64,000 nt of DNA from Riemerella anatipestifer_E. GTDB lineage: Bacteria; Bacteroidota; Bacteroidia; Flavobacteriales; Weeksellaceae. Where the stretch lies: contig NZ_LEKU01000010.1 of NCBI RefSeq assembly GCF_009932355.1, positions 31,344-95,343 on the forward strand, read 5' to 3'. Each line of letters starts with the position of its first letter. The first letter of the stretch is position 1. The translations under genes were made by a program, and so were the position numbers. Below are positions 1 to 7,608 of the stretch, in pieces. The notes below the pieces were generated by a model that did no database searches, was not told the origin of the DNA, and was given only the letters and a program-made list of their open reading frames with translations.

Positions 1-1
1 C

Positions 2-736
2 GCTGGAACAGTTCGTTTCGGTGATAATGTAGGTATCGGCGTAGATGCTCCAGTAGAAAAACTAGAAGTAGCGGGAAATATCTTAGCTAAAGAAGCTGAA
101 CTTCGTTCTGAAAGGTCATCAAATATAGGAGGTTCATTAGAACTTTCCAATACTCTAAAGGCAGACACTACAACTGAAGTAGGTAAATGGAGATTGTTCA
201 ATATGAAGACTGGAGGAGCATATAATTATATCAGTGGTTTGCATTTTTGGGCTTATGGATTAGATAATTCAAATAAAAGTTCTAAAATGGTATTAACAGA
301 TGAGGGTAAGCTAGCAATAGGTTATGGTAGCAATGCTTCTGAAATGCCTAAAATTACAGAGTTATTAAATGTTAATGGTAATGTAAAAGCAACCGCTTTT
401 ATGGGAACTAATGGAGCTAAACTCTTCCCAGACTATGTGTTCCAAAAATACTATACAGGTACTTCTAACATTAAAGCAGATTACAGCTTTAAGACCCTTA
501 GCCAAGTAGAAGATTTTGTAAAAGCTAATGGACATTTACCAGGATATCAATCTGCTGCAGAAATCAAAAAGCAAGGTTATATAGATATTATGGCAACTCA
601 ACTTACCAATGTGGAGAAGATAGAGGAACTTTACTTACATCTTTTAGAAAAAGATAAAGAAGTAAAAGACCTAAAAGCAAAGAATGAAGAGTTAGAGTCT
701 CGTTTACAGAAGTTAGAAGCCTTATTAGTAAAATAG
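2..736 (+). CDS. Secreted surface protein, C-terminal part (5' end outside window)
   Basis: The frame is open from the first bases of the window, so this is the 3' end of a longer gene; the TTG at 194 and later ATGs are internal. The visible part starts with a VGIGVDAP-type motif, followed by a stretch beginning FPDYVFQKYYTG and a C-terminal heptad-like coiled coil ending LQKLEALLVK. The last 100 or so residues nearly match those of the 610-residue protein at 34205-36037: about three substitutions in 73 residues, then divergence within the coiled coil, then an identical tail. This architecture is common in secreted or surface Bacteroidota proteins related to tail-fibre-like repeat proteins; its function is unknown. 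It is followed by a terminator and an HU-like gene, an arrangement repeated at 36 kb. Confidence 0.85.
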   Translation, partial: AGTVRFGDNVGIGVDAPVEKLEVAGNILAKEAELRSERSSNIGGSLELSNTLKADTTTEVGKWRLFNMKTGGAYNYISGLHFWAYGLDNSNKSSKMVLTDEGKLAIGYGSNASEMPKITELLNVNGNVKATAFMGTNGAKLFPDYVFQKYYTGTSNIKADYSFKTLSQVEDFVKANGHLPGYQSAAEIKKQGYIDIMATQLTNVEKIEELYLHLLEKDKEVKDLKAKNEELESRLQKLEALLVK

Positions 737-747
737 TTTATAACTTT

Positions 748-781
748 CCCCATTGTGACAGTATCGCAATGGGGCTTTTTT
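748..781 (+). terminator. Rho-independent terminator after surface protein
   Basis: An 8-bp perfect stem (CCCCATTG, 748-755, with CAATGGGG, 767-774) is followed by C and a run of T. It lies 11 bases after the stop codon at 736. Confidence 0.85.
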
Positions 782-839
782 ATATCTCAAATTAGAATAA
801 AATAATATAAAAGTTTAACCTCAAAAAATTATAAAGCTT

Positions 840-1559
840 ATGAATACACTAAAAGCGTGGTTGCGTCCCAACCTATTGACTAAAGATGACCCTAATGATT
901 TTGTAGCCGTACCTCTTTTAGGTGGCAGCCTTGGCATTACAGAAATCATAGAAGCTCTCAAAAAAGAGGGTATGGAGATAAAAACCGAAACGGCGGTAGA
1001 TATTATCACTCGTTTTAACCGTAAAGCCTCAGAGCTGGTACTCAACGGTTATAGCGTAAATACTGGATTAGTCTATATGCGTCCTGCGATTAAGGGCGTA
1101 TTTTATGATAAAACTTGGGATAAGGAGAAGCACTCGGTTTACGTAAATGTAAACCAAGGCACCGACCTAAGAAAAGCCGCCAACGATACCAAAGTAGAAA
1201 TCCTAGGCGAACAATCTAGCCCAATGAGTGTGTTCAGTATTACCGACAAAGCCACAGGCAAAGCAGACGGTACGCTTACCAAAGGCAAAAACGCCGAAAT
1301 TAAAGGCACTTATATTAAAATAGACGGCAATGACCCTAAAAATGGCATCGTCTTTAAAAATCTAGACACTCAACAAGAAGTGAAACTCTCAGCAGAGCAT
1401 ATTGTTCTTAACGAGCCGTCAAGGTTACTCATTCTCGTTCCTGCAGATTTAGAAGCAGGGAATTATGAGCTAAGTCTCACAACACAATTCTCTAAAGGTA
1501 ATACCTTACTTAAAGAGCCTAGGACAGAAATTTTATCTGCTCCTATTGTTATTGGGTAG
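840..1559 (+). CDS. HU/IHF-like DNA-binding protein with C-terminal DUF4469-type domain
   Basis: The 239-residue protein has an N-terminal part (about residues 1-120) of the HU-related type found in Bacteroidota: it opens MNTLKAWLRPNLLTKDDPND, then has a helical segment with ETAVDIITRFNRKASELVLNG and a turn into strands. The C-terminal part (about 130-239) has the pattern of an Ig-like DUF4469 domain, with GTYIKIDGNDPKNGI and VPADLEAGNYEL. Proteins of this layout are thought to bind DNA, but no role is established. It lies directly downstream of a surface-protein gene and is separated from it by a terminator, so it probably has its own promoter in the AT-rich 58 bp before the ATG. A shorter HU-related gene occupies the same relative place at 36125. 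Confidence 0.8.
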   Translation: MNTLKAWLRPNLLTKDDPNDFVAVPLLGGSLGITEIIEALKKEGMEIKTETAVDIITRFNRKASELVLNGYSVNTGLVYMRPAIKGVFYDKTWDKEKHSVYVNVNQGTDLRKAANDTKVEILGEQSSPMSVFSITDKATGKADGTLTKGKNAEIKGTYIKIDGNDPKNGIVFKNLDTQQEVKLSAEHIVLNEPSRLLILVPADLEAGNYELSLTTQFSKGNTLLKEPRTEILSAPIVIG

Positions 1560-1576
1560 TTCGTTTTTATAACCAC

Positions 1577-1618
1577 AACTGTAGGTTCTCAAATTTTGAG
1601 AACCTACAGTTATTTTTT
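1577..1618 (+). terminator. Strong rho-independent terminator
   Basis: A perfect 17-bp inverted repeat (1577-1593 with 1595-1611) has a one-base centre and is followed by ATTTTTT. It terminates the HU/DUF4469 gene, whose stop codon is at 1557-1559. Confidence 0.9.
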
Positions 1619-1702
1619 ACGCTACTTCGTTGTCTTACCGTACAACGGTGTGTCGTCTTAGGCTACGCTGGTGTGTTGTATGGTAAGACAACGAAGTGGC
1701 GT
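1619..1702. repeat. Long imperfect hairpin with 28-nt arms
   Basis: The left arm 1619-1646 and right arm 1675-1702 are reverse complements except at two positions, and both exceptions can form G-U pairs if read as RNA from the plus strand. The 28-nt loop contains two near copies of GGTGTGTYGT (from about 1647 and 1669). The element starts right after the terminator T tract. No open frame of note lies in it. It could be an intergenic repeat (REP/MITE-like) or a structured RNA; the sequence alone does not decide. Confidence 0.7.
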
Positions 1703-1822
1703 CAGTAAAGAGTTAAAGTTCTTGGATTAAATACTTTTATGTGACCTTGATGTTTTTCTAATGATTTTGGTTAGGAAACAATAGGTAACTTCTATAAAAA
1801 GATCTATATTATCAGTTAACTT

Positions 1823-2617
1823 TTACCTCCACCATTGTTCTTCTTCTTTTTGTTTGGCTTGTTTCGTTTCTGAAGTTTCGGTAAAATCTCCCTGAGCAAG
1901 CTTATAAGTTTTCCAACCGTTTTTTAGATATTTATTATTAACACTAAATTCTCCTACTCCAATATCAAGGTCGCCACTTTCAGGAATTCTGTAGTCTCCC
2001 CAATTACATCTCTTAGTTATATTTGTTTTATAGCTCGTCCAACTACCAACAAATTGATTATTTGAAAAACCATCAGAAAAGAAATTTAAGGCGTCGTATC
2101 GAAATTGCCCTTTATCGTCTATCAAGAAACGACTCTTCAGTTTACCTTTGATAAATCCAGTCGAAGGTTGTTTTTTATCTTCGTACAGAGTTACATCACA
2201 ATCTGCATATCCCTGTTTGTAATTTGGGAAGTCACTACTTTTATAGATTTTAGCTTGTTTAATAGTAATTTTCCCTTGAAATGTGCAGATGGTTTCTCTA
2301 ACTTTTGTTTTTCCAGATACCAAATATTCATAAGGATTTGTTGGGTTCTGAATAACTGAAGTAAAATGAATAAAAAATCTTTGATAATTATTTCCTATGA
2401 AGCCTAATATTTCGGGGCGTTTAACCTTTTCTTTTATTTTTTCTTCTCGGTTTTCCGAAATAATGCTATCTGCAGCAATAACTTTAGAAAGATTATAATT
2501 TTTAATTTGTTCAAAAAAATCAATCTTTATTCTGTCTTGTGCGTAGGAGTTTCCAAATAATAAAACTGTTAATATGATAACTGAGATGTATCTAAATTTG
2601 TTTTTTAGAGTATTCAT
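1823..2617 (-). CDS. Secreted protein of unknown function, last gene of sulfur operon
   Basis: I do not recognise this 264-residue protein. The ATG at 2617 is preferred over an upstream in-frame start at 2653, because translation then begins with a typical signal peptide (MNTLKNKFRYISVIILTVLL...NSYAQ). The longer version would overlap the rhodanese gene. The mature part is mostly polar, with few cysteines, beta-type patches and a basic/acidic C-terminus ending KEEEQWWR. It starts 5 bases after the rhodanese stop codon, so it is very probably co-transcribed with the sulfide-detoxification genes. Whether it shares their function is unknown. Confidence 0.75.
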   Translation of the reverse strand: MNTLKNKFRYISVIILTVLLFGNSYAQDRIKIDFFEQIKNYNLSKVIAADSIISENREEKIKEKVKRPEILGFIGNNYQRFFIHFTSVIQNPTNPYEYLVSGKTKVRETICTFQGKITIKQAKIYKSSDFPNYKQGYADCDVTLYEDKKQPSTGFIKGKLKSRFLIDDKGQFRYDALNFFSDGFSNNQFVGSWTSYKTNITKRCNWGDYRIPESGDLDIGVGEFSVNNKYLKNGWKTYKLAQGDFTETSETKQAKQKEEEQWWR

Positions 2618-2622
2618 TTTTT

Positions 2623-3027
2623 TTATTTTTGAAGTGCTTTTACTTCGTTCCAAGTCCCAGCGTTATATACTTTTTTAAAGCCGTGTTTCTCTAGAATAGT
2701 CTTAGCTTCTTCGGAGCGTCTTCCAGAACGACAGAAAAGTACAATATCCTGCGAAGAATTTAGTTTGTCTAAATGATTTTCTAATTGGTCTAAAGGTATG
2801 TTGATGGCTCCATTAGCACTGCCTTCTGCAAATTCTTCTGGAGTCCTTACATCTACCAAAATACTATTGGGAGCATTTATAATTTTCGTGATATTTGCTT
2901 CACTAGTATTTTTTGTATTGGCTGTACACCAGATAATTCCAGTATCTTTGGCTTTACTAGTTGTTTGGCAGGAGGTAAGCCCTAGAGCTAAACCTCCGCC
3001 AAGTATCATTTGGTGTATAACTTTCAT
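2623..3027 (-). CDS. Rhodanese-like lipoprotein
   Basis: The 134-residue protein has a lipoprotein signal peptide with lipobox LTSC (Cys20) and a single rhodanese domain (about 45-134) containing the active-site loop CRSGRR (Cys99). Rhodanese domains carry sulfane sulfur as a cysteine persulfide, so this is a probable periplasmic sulfurtransferase anchored to a membrane. The gene lies 3 bases after the MBL-rhodanese fusion gene and 5 bases before the unknown secreted protein, in the same operon. The acceptor or donor cannot be told from sequence. Confidence 0.88.
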   Translation of the reverse strand: MKVIHQMILGGGLALGLTSCQTTSKAKDTGIIWCTANTKNTSEANITKIINAPNSILVDVRTPEEFAEGSANGAINIPLDQLENHLDKLNSSQDIVLFCRSGRRSEEAKTILEKHGFKKVYNAGTWNEVKALQK

Positions 3028-3030
3028 AAT

Positions 3031-4437
3031 TTAGAACTTAACTTTAGACTGGCATACAAAATCAGTGGTAGGCACAGAGGTTTCCTTAATTTTAGCAAAA
3101 CCACCATCTACTTCTGTAAAATTTCGGATACCTCTAGAATTGAGTATGCTAGACGCAATCATACTACGATAACCTCCTGCACAATGGATGTAGAAATGTG
3201 TATCGTCTAGTTCTTTTGCCCAGTCGTTAATTTCCATAAGAGGGCGGCTAAGGGCGTCTTCTACATGCTCAGCAGAGTATTCTCCTATATTTCTTACATC
3301 TACTACTTTTGCATCTTTATGGTATTCGTTAGCAAAGGTTTCGGCAGAAATTCTTTTAATAGTGTCTATTTCTTTTCCTGAATTTTTCCACGATTCAAAA
3401 CCACCTTTGAGGTAGCCTACTACATTATCAAACCCTACACGAGCGAGTCTAGTAATGGCTTCTTCTACGGTACCTTCTTCACAGACTAGTAGCAGGGGTT
3501 GCTTAACATCTACAATCATCGCACCTACCCAAGGGGCAAAACTGCCTTTAAGACCAATGTTTATAGAGTTAGGTACAAAACCTTGGTGGAAATCAGCCGC
3601 ATTTCTAGTGTCAAGGATTAAAGCTCCTGTATTCTCTGCCACGGTTTCAAAATCTTCTACGGATAGAGCTTCTTTACCGTTTTTTAAAACTTCATCAAAG
3701 CTGGTGTAGCCTCCTTTGTTCATAGCGACATTCATTCCGAAGTATTGCGGTGGAGCGGTAAGTCCGTCTAAAACAGCGTCTATAAAAGCCTCTTTGCTAG
3801 GTTGGTTGAGGGCATAGTTTATTTTCTTTTGGTTGCCAAGGCTGTCTACGGTTTCCTTCATCATATTTTTACCACAAGCAGAACCCGCTCCGTGTGCTGG
3901 ATATACGGTAACCTCATCTGGTAGAGGGAGTATCTTATTGTAAAGACTTTCATATAATAGCCCTGCTAACTCTTCTTGGGTAAGATTGGCAGCCTTTTGT
4001 GCCAAGTCAGGACGCCCCACATCACCTAAAAATAGCGTGTCGCCACTAAACAATGCAGTTTCTTTTCCATTTTCATCAAGGAGTAGAAAACACGCGCTTT
4101 CCATCGTATGTCCTGGAGTGTGTAGCACTTTTATTTTAACATTTCCTAACTCAAAAATTTGATTGTCCTCTGCAATAATAGCTTCAAAACTAGGCTTTGC
4201 AGTAGGTCCGTAGATGATAGGAGCGCCTGTTTTTTTACTCAAATCTAAATGTCCCGATACAAAATCAGCATGGAAGTGAGTTTCAAAGATGTATTTTAGG
4301 CTAACACAATCTTTCTCTAAACGCTCTAAGTAAGGTTGTACTTCACGCAGTGGGTCTATAATGGCTGCTTCGCCGTTAGAAGTAATGTAATAAGCACCTT
4401 GTGCAAGGCAACCTGTGTATATTTGTTCTATTTTCAT
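3031..4437 (-). CDS. MBL-fold persulfide dioxygenase-like protein fused to two rhodanese domains
   Basis: This 468-residue protein has the CstB/Blh layout. The N-terminal metallo-beta-lactamase fold has the metal-binding motif HFHADFVSGH (His54, His56, Asp58, His63), HTPGHT near residue 110 and GDTLFLGDVGRPD. A first rhodanese domain follows (about 255-350), with Cys in the loop LVCEEGTVEEA rather than a classical CxxGxR loop, then a second (about 365-460) with active loop HCAGGYRS (Cys419). Family members oxidise persulfides to sulfite and/or form thiosulfate in the cytoplasm. The TauE-type permease encoded 13 bases upstream could export the sulfite. No regulator such as CstR is adjacent. 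Confidence 0.9.
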   Translation of the reverse strand: MKIEQIYTGCLAQGAYYITSNGEAAIIDPLREVQPYLERLEKDCVSLKYIFETHFHADFVSGHLDLSKKTGAPIIYGPTAKPSFEAIIAEDNQIFELGNVKIKVLHTPGHTMESACFLLLDENGKETALFSGDTLFLGDVGRPDLAQKAANLTQEELAGLLYESLYNKILPLPDEVTVYPAHGAGSACGKNMMKETVDSLGNQKKINYALNQPSKEAFIDAVLDGLTAPPQYFGMNVAMNKGGYTSFDEVLKNGKEALSVEDFETVAENTGALILDTRNAADFHQGFVPNSINIGLKGSFAPWVGAMIVDVKQPLLLVCEEGTVEEAITRLARVGFDNVVGYLKGGFESWKNSGKEIDTIKRISAETFANEYHKDAKVVDVRNIGEYSAEHVEDALSRPLMEINDWAKELDDTHFYIHCAGGYRSMIASSILNSRGIRNFTEVDGGFAKIKETSVPTTDFVCQSKVKF

Positions 4438-4450
4438 AATGATACTATTT

Positions 4451-5245
4451 TTATTTTAAAATTAATTCTTTAATTAGGATATAAACTCCCATACCTAACA
4501 CAAACCAACCAAAAGCAGGTTTGAGTTTTTTACCATCTACTCTTTTAGATAAAGCTAAGCCTAATAAAACTCCTAGAATAGATAGCCCCGTAAAAGATAA
4601 GAGAAATTGCCAGTCTATGGCAACTTTGTCTAAAGAGCTTATAAAACCTATGGTACTACTAAGTGTAATAATCAGTAGCGAGGTACCAATAGCTTCCTTC
4701 ATTTTTAACCCTAAAATCATTACCAAAGCAGGAATGATAAGAAATCCTCCGCCAGCACCTACCAGCCCTGTAATAATGCCCACCAATAGCCCTTGAGAAA
4801 TAAGCATCATATTTCTAGCGGGAGAAGCTGCTAGAGTGTGAGGTTCAGCTTTACTCCCTACAATCATTTTGTAGGAAGCCAAAAGCATTAGTGAGGCAAA
4901 TAAAATGAGAAGGAACATATCTTTAGTAAGACAAATACCCCAACGGTTGATGATGTATTCGGGTAGATGTGGCACAACCACTCTCCTAGAGAAAAGCACT
5001 CCTAAGACGGAAGGGATACCAAATAGTAAAGCAGTATTGAGGTGTATTTGTTTCTCTTTAAAATGTCCCAAAGAGCCTACTAATCCGTTACAAGCAACCA
5101 CAAATAAAGAGAGTGTGGTTGAAGTAACGGCATCTAACCCAAAAAGGTAGGCAAAAACAGGAACGCTTAAAATACTACCGCCACCGCCCATAAGACCGAG
5201 TACCAAACCAATGATGACAGCAAAAAAATAACCTAGTAGCTCCAT
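4451..5245 (-). CDS. TauE/SafE-family sulfite exporter-like permease
   Basis: The 264-residue protein has about eight hydrophobic segments. Two related glycine-rich motifs mark the internal duplication of the TauE/SafE family: GLVLGLMGGGGSILSVPV near the N-terminus and GIITGLVGAGGGFLIIP near residue 155. The family moves sulfite, sulfoacetate or related anions across the inner membrane. As the first gene of a four-gene operon with a persulfide dioxygenase-like enzyme and a rhodanese, it most likely disposes of sulfite or thiosulfate made from sulfide. A TACCTTTG -7 box lies just upstream on the minus strand (5255-5262). Confidence 0.88.
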   Translation of the reverse strand: MELLGYFFAVIIGLVLGLMGGGGSILSVPVFAYLFGLDAVTSTTLSLFVVACNGLVGSLGHFKEKQIHLNTALLFGIPSVLGVLFSRRVVVPHLPEYIINRWGICLTKDMFLLILFASLMLLASYKMIVGSKAEPHTLAASPARNMMLISQGLLVGIITGLVGAGGGFLIIPALVMILGLKMKEAIGTSLLIITLSSTIGFISSLDKVAIDWQFLLSFTGLSILGVLLGLALSKRVDGKKLKPAFGWFVLGMGVYILIKELILK

Positions 5246-5254
5246 AATTTTCTA

Positions 5255-5262
5255 CAAAGGTA
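5255..5262 (-). promoter_or_regulatory. Candidate Bacteroidota -7 box of the sulfur operon
   Basis: On the minus strand this reads TACCTTTG, matching TAnnTTTG, 9 bases before the ATG of the permease gene. No well-spaced TTTG -33 box is evident, so the call rests on the -7 element and position. Confidence 0.4.
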
Positions 5263-5315
5263 AGACTTCCACTCTACAAGTTATGAAACTTGGGTTACAG
5301 AAGTCCATTTTTGGA

Positions 5316-5759
5316 TTAGGCTATTTCCATAATTTCAATTTGATGAGAGCCAAAATCAACTTTATCTCCTACTTTAGTCTCTTTTATTTTTGAATAAATA
5401 GGAGCCTCTTCGGAAATACAAATTACATCTTTTCCTTCATATTTGAACGGTGGCACTGAGATTCCAATAAAAATATAACTTTTGTCGGTTTTAATAAGGC
5501 AACCACTTTCAATACTTGTATGGTGTTCTTGAGCGGAATGTTCTATGAATGCTAAATGATTTTTTGCCGTATTTGCCATCTGTTCAAACCTAAGCTGCAT
5601 ATCTTTAGCCTCTGTTTGATGTGAAAAGTCTTCAGGGTCGTGAGTAGCATCTTCATCTATGTCAGACTCTATACGGTAACGCTCTACAGATTTTTGTAGG
5701 TTATCCACTATCTTTTGTTGCTCGTTAGCAATAGCTTTTAAAATGATTTCTTTTTCCAT
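5316..5759 (-). CDS. GreA/GreB C-terminal-domain protein (RNA polymerase-binding, putative)
   Basis: The 147-residue protein starts at the ATG at 5759 (MEKEIILKAIANEQQK); the upstream frame to 5807 is probably untranslated. The N-terminal 90 residues are helical and charged, with an acidic patch (ESDIDEDATHDPEDF). The C-terminal 60 residues, from SIESGCLIKTDKSYIFIGI through GDKVDFGSHQIEIMEI, follow the pattern of the Gre-factor C-terminal domain that binds the RNA polymerase secondary channel. Its N-terminal part is not a standard Gre coiled coil, so it is a Gre-like factor rather than GreA itself. It is divergent from the following HerA-like gene. Confidence 0.7.
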   Translation of the reverse strand: MEKEIILKAIANEQQKIVDNLQKSVERYRIESDIDEDATHDPEDFSHQTEAKDMQLRFEQMANTAKNHLAFIEHSAQEHHTSIESGCLIKTDKSYIFIGISVPPFKYEGKDVICISEEAPIYSKIKETKVGDKVDFGSHQIEIMEIA

Positions 5760-5904
5760 AAGGATTATATCTTTTATAGAGTAACAAATATAAGCAAAAT
5801 CTACCATATTTAGGACTGGTTTGTCCTAGATGAGATTATTTAAGATAGATAAAAGAGCTATTATTCAGTTTTATTTCTTAATTTTATCCATCAAAAAATG
5901 TAAA

Positions 5905-7455
5905 ATGGCAGACAAAACTAAATTTATAGAAGAACTAAGCAGTAGATATAGCTCCAAAGGAGATAGTATTATCCTAGGGAAGGGAATGCTAGATGGAGAG
6001 GTAATAAAAGAGGTAGATGTAAAACTTCCGTTAAAAACCTTAAACCGTCATGGTCTTATAGCTGGGGCTACAGGAACAGGAAAAACGAAGACCATACAGG
6101 TCTTTGTAGAACAACTTTCTCATGCAGGAATACCGTCTTTAGTAATGGATATTAAAGGTGATTTTTCAGGAATAGCAGAGGCAGGGGAGGAAAATAACAT
6201 TATTAAAGAACGCTATGCTAAAACAGAGTTACCGTATAAAGCTCAGCCTTTTCCAGTGGAGTTAATGACGATTTCTGGAGCTAAAGGTGTTCAGTTGAGG
6301 GCTATGGTTACAGAATTTGGACCAGTACTACTTAGTAAAATATTGGGGCTTAATGATACTCAAAGTAGTATTATGTCGATAGTCTTTAAATATTGTGATG
6401 ATAAAGGCTTACCTCTAATTGATTTAGAAGATATTAAAAAAGTATTACAGTATGTAACTACGGACGATAATGGTAAGAAAGAAATAGCAGAAAATTACGG
6501 CTCTATTGCACCAGCATCTTTAGGGGCTATTTTGAGGTCTATTGTAGCTTTAGAGCAAGAAGGAGCAACAGCTTTCTTCGGAGAGCCTAGCTTTGAGGTT
6601 AATGATTTGCTACAAACTAGAGATGGAAAAGGCGTGGTAAATATTATGCGTGTAGATGATATTCAGAATAAACCCAACTTATTTTCTACCTTCATGCTGT
6701 CTTTGTTTGCCGAAATTTACCTTACTTTTCCAGAAGAAGGCGATAGTGGAAAACCCAAATTGGTGCTTTTTATAGATGAAGCTCACTTAATTTTTAAAGA
6801 AGCCTCCAAAACCTTGCTTTCACAGATAGAAACTATGGTGAAACTTATCCGTTCTAAAGGGGTTGGTATTTATTTTATTACTCAAATACCTGGAGATGTG
6901 CCAGAGAATGTTTTGAGTCAGCTAGGTCTTAAGATTCAGCACGCATTGAGAGGATTTACAGCTAAAGATAGAAAAGAAATAGAAAAAGCCATACAAAACT
7001 ATCCTGTTACAGAGTATTATAAGGCTGAAGAACTCATCCAAAATTTAGGAATAGGAGAGGCGTTTGTAACGGCATTAGATGAAAAAGGTATCCCAACACC
7101 TTTGGTGCAGACTTATCTTATTTCGCCAGAAAGTAGAATGGGAGTATTAACGGCTACCGAGATAGATAATCTAACGGCAGGGTCAGCTTTAGTTAAGAAA
7201 TATCAGAATAGTATAGATAAAGAAAGTGCTTACGAGATTTTATCTAAAAGAATGGTCCCTGTAGCCGAGGGAAGTCAGGCGTCTCAAGAAGTACCTAAAA
7301 CAACCGTGACTAAAGAACAAGAAGAACCTAGCATATTTGATACTGTATTGAAAAGTCCTATGGCTAAAACCTTTGGTACAACTCTAATGAGAGAGGGAGC
7401 AAAAGCCATACTAGGTATGCTTGGATTAAAATCCACTTCTAGGAGAAGGTACTAA
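5905..7455 (+). CDS. HerA/DUF853-type ATPase
   Basis: The protein is 516 residues from the ATG at 5905; an upstream in-frame ATG at 5830 would add an unusual hydrophobic stretch and is less likely. Walker A is GATGTGKT (54-61) and Walker B is LVLFIDEAH (about 286-294). It also has DIKGDFSG after Walker A and ITQIPGDVPENVLSQLG after Walker B, typical of the DUF853 branch of FtsK/HerA-like ATPases. Family members are predicted hexameric DNA-translocating or helicase-like ATPases; the exact role is not established. A strong terminator follows. Confidence 0.88.
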   Translation: MADKTKFIEELSSRYSSKGDSIILGKGMLDGEVIKEVDVKLPLKTLNRHGLIAGATGTGKTKTIQVFVEQLSHAGIPSLVMDIKGDFSGIAEAGEENNIIKERYAKTELPYKAQPFPVELMTISGAKGVQLRAMVTEFGPVLLSKILGLNDTQSSIMSIVFKYCDDKGLPLIDLEDIKKVLQYVTTDDNGKKEIAENYGSIAPASLGAILRSIVALEQEGATAFFGEPSFEVNDLLQTRDGKGVVNIMRVDDIQNKPNLFSTFMLSLFAEIYLTFPEEGDSGKPKLVLFIDEAHLIFKEASKTLLSQIETMVKLIRSKGVGIYFITQIPGDVPENVLSQLGLKIQHALRGFTAKDRKEIEKAIQNYPVTEYYKAEELIQNLGIGEAFVTALDEKGIPTPLVQTYLISPESRMGVLTATEIDNLTAGSALVKKYQNSIDKESAYEILSKRMVPVAEGSQASQEVPKTTVTKEQEEPSIFDTVLKSPMAKTFGTTLMREGAKAILGMLGLKSTSRRRY

Positions 7456-7483
7456 AAGTTAATATCATAACCTGTAAAATTGA

Positions 7484-7514
7484 ATGATTCAGATTTAATC
7501 TGAATCATTTTTTT
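7484..7514 (+). terminator. Rho-independent terminator after HerA-like gene
   Basis: A perfect 10-bp stem (7484-7493 with 7499-7508) with a 5-base loop is followed by seven T. Confidence 0.88.
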
Positions 7515-7608
7515 GTGGATTAAACGGTGGTTAAATTTGCATTTAATGAAAAATATCCGCAAGTTTGCACCCTTTGATATTGTGAGATTGTTTTATTTTA
7601 AAAACTAA

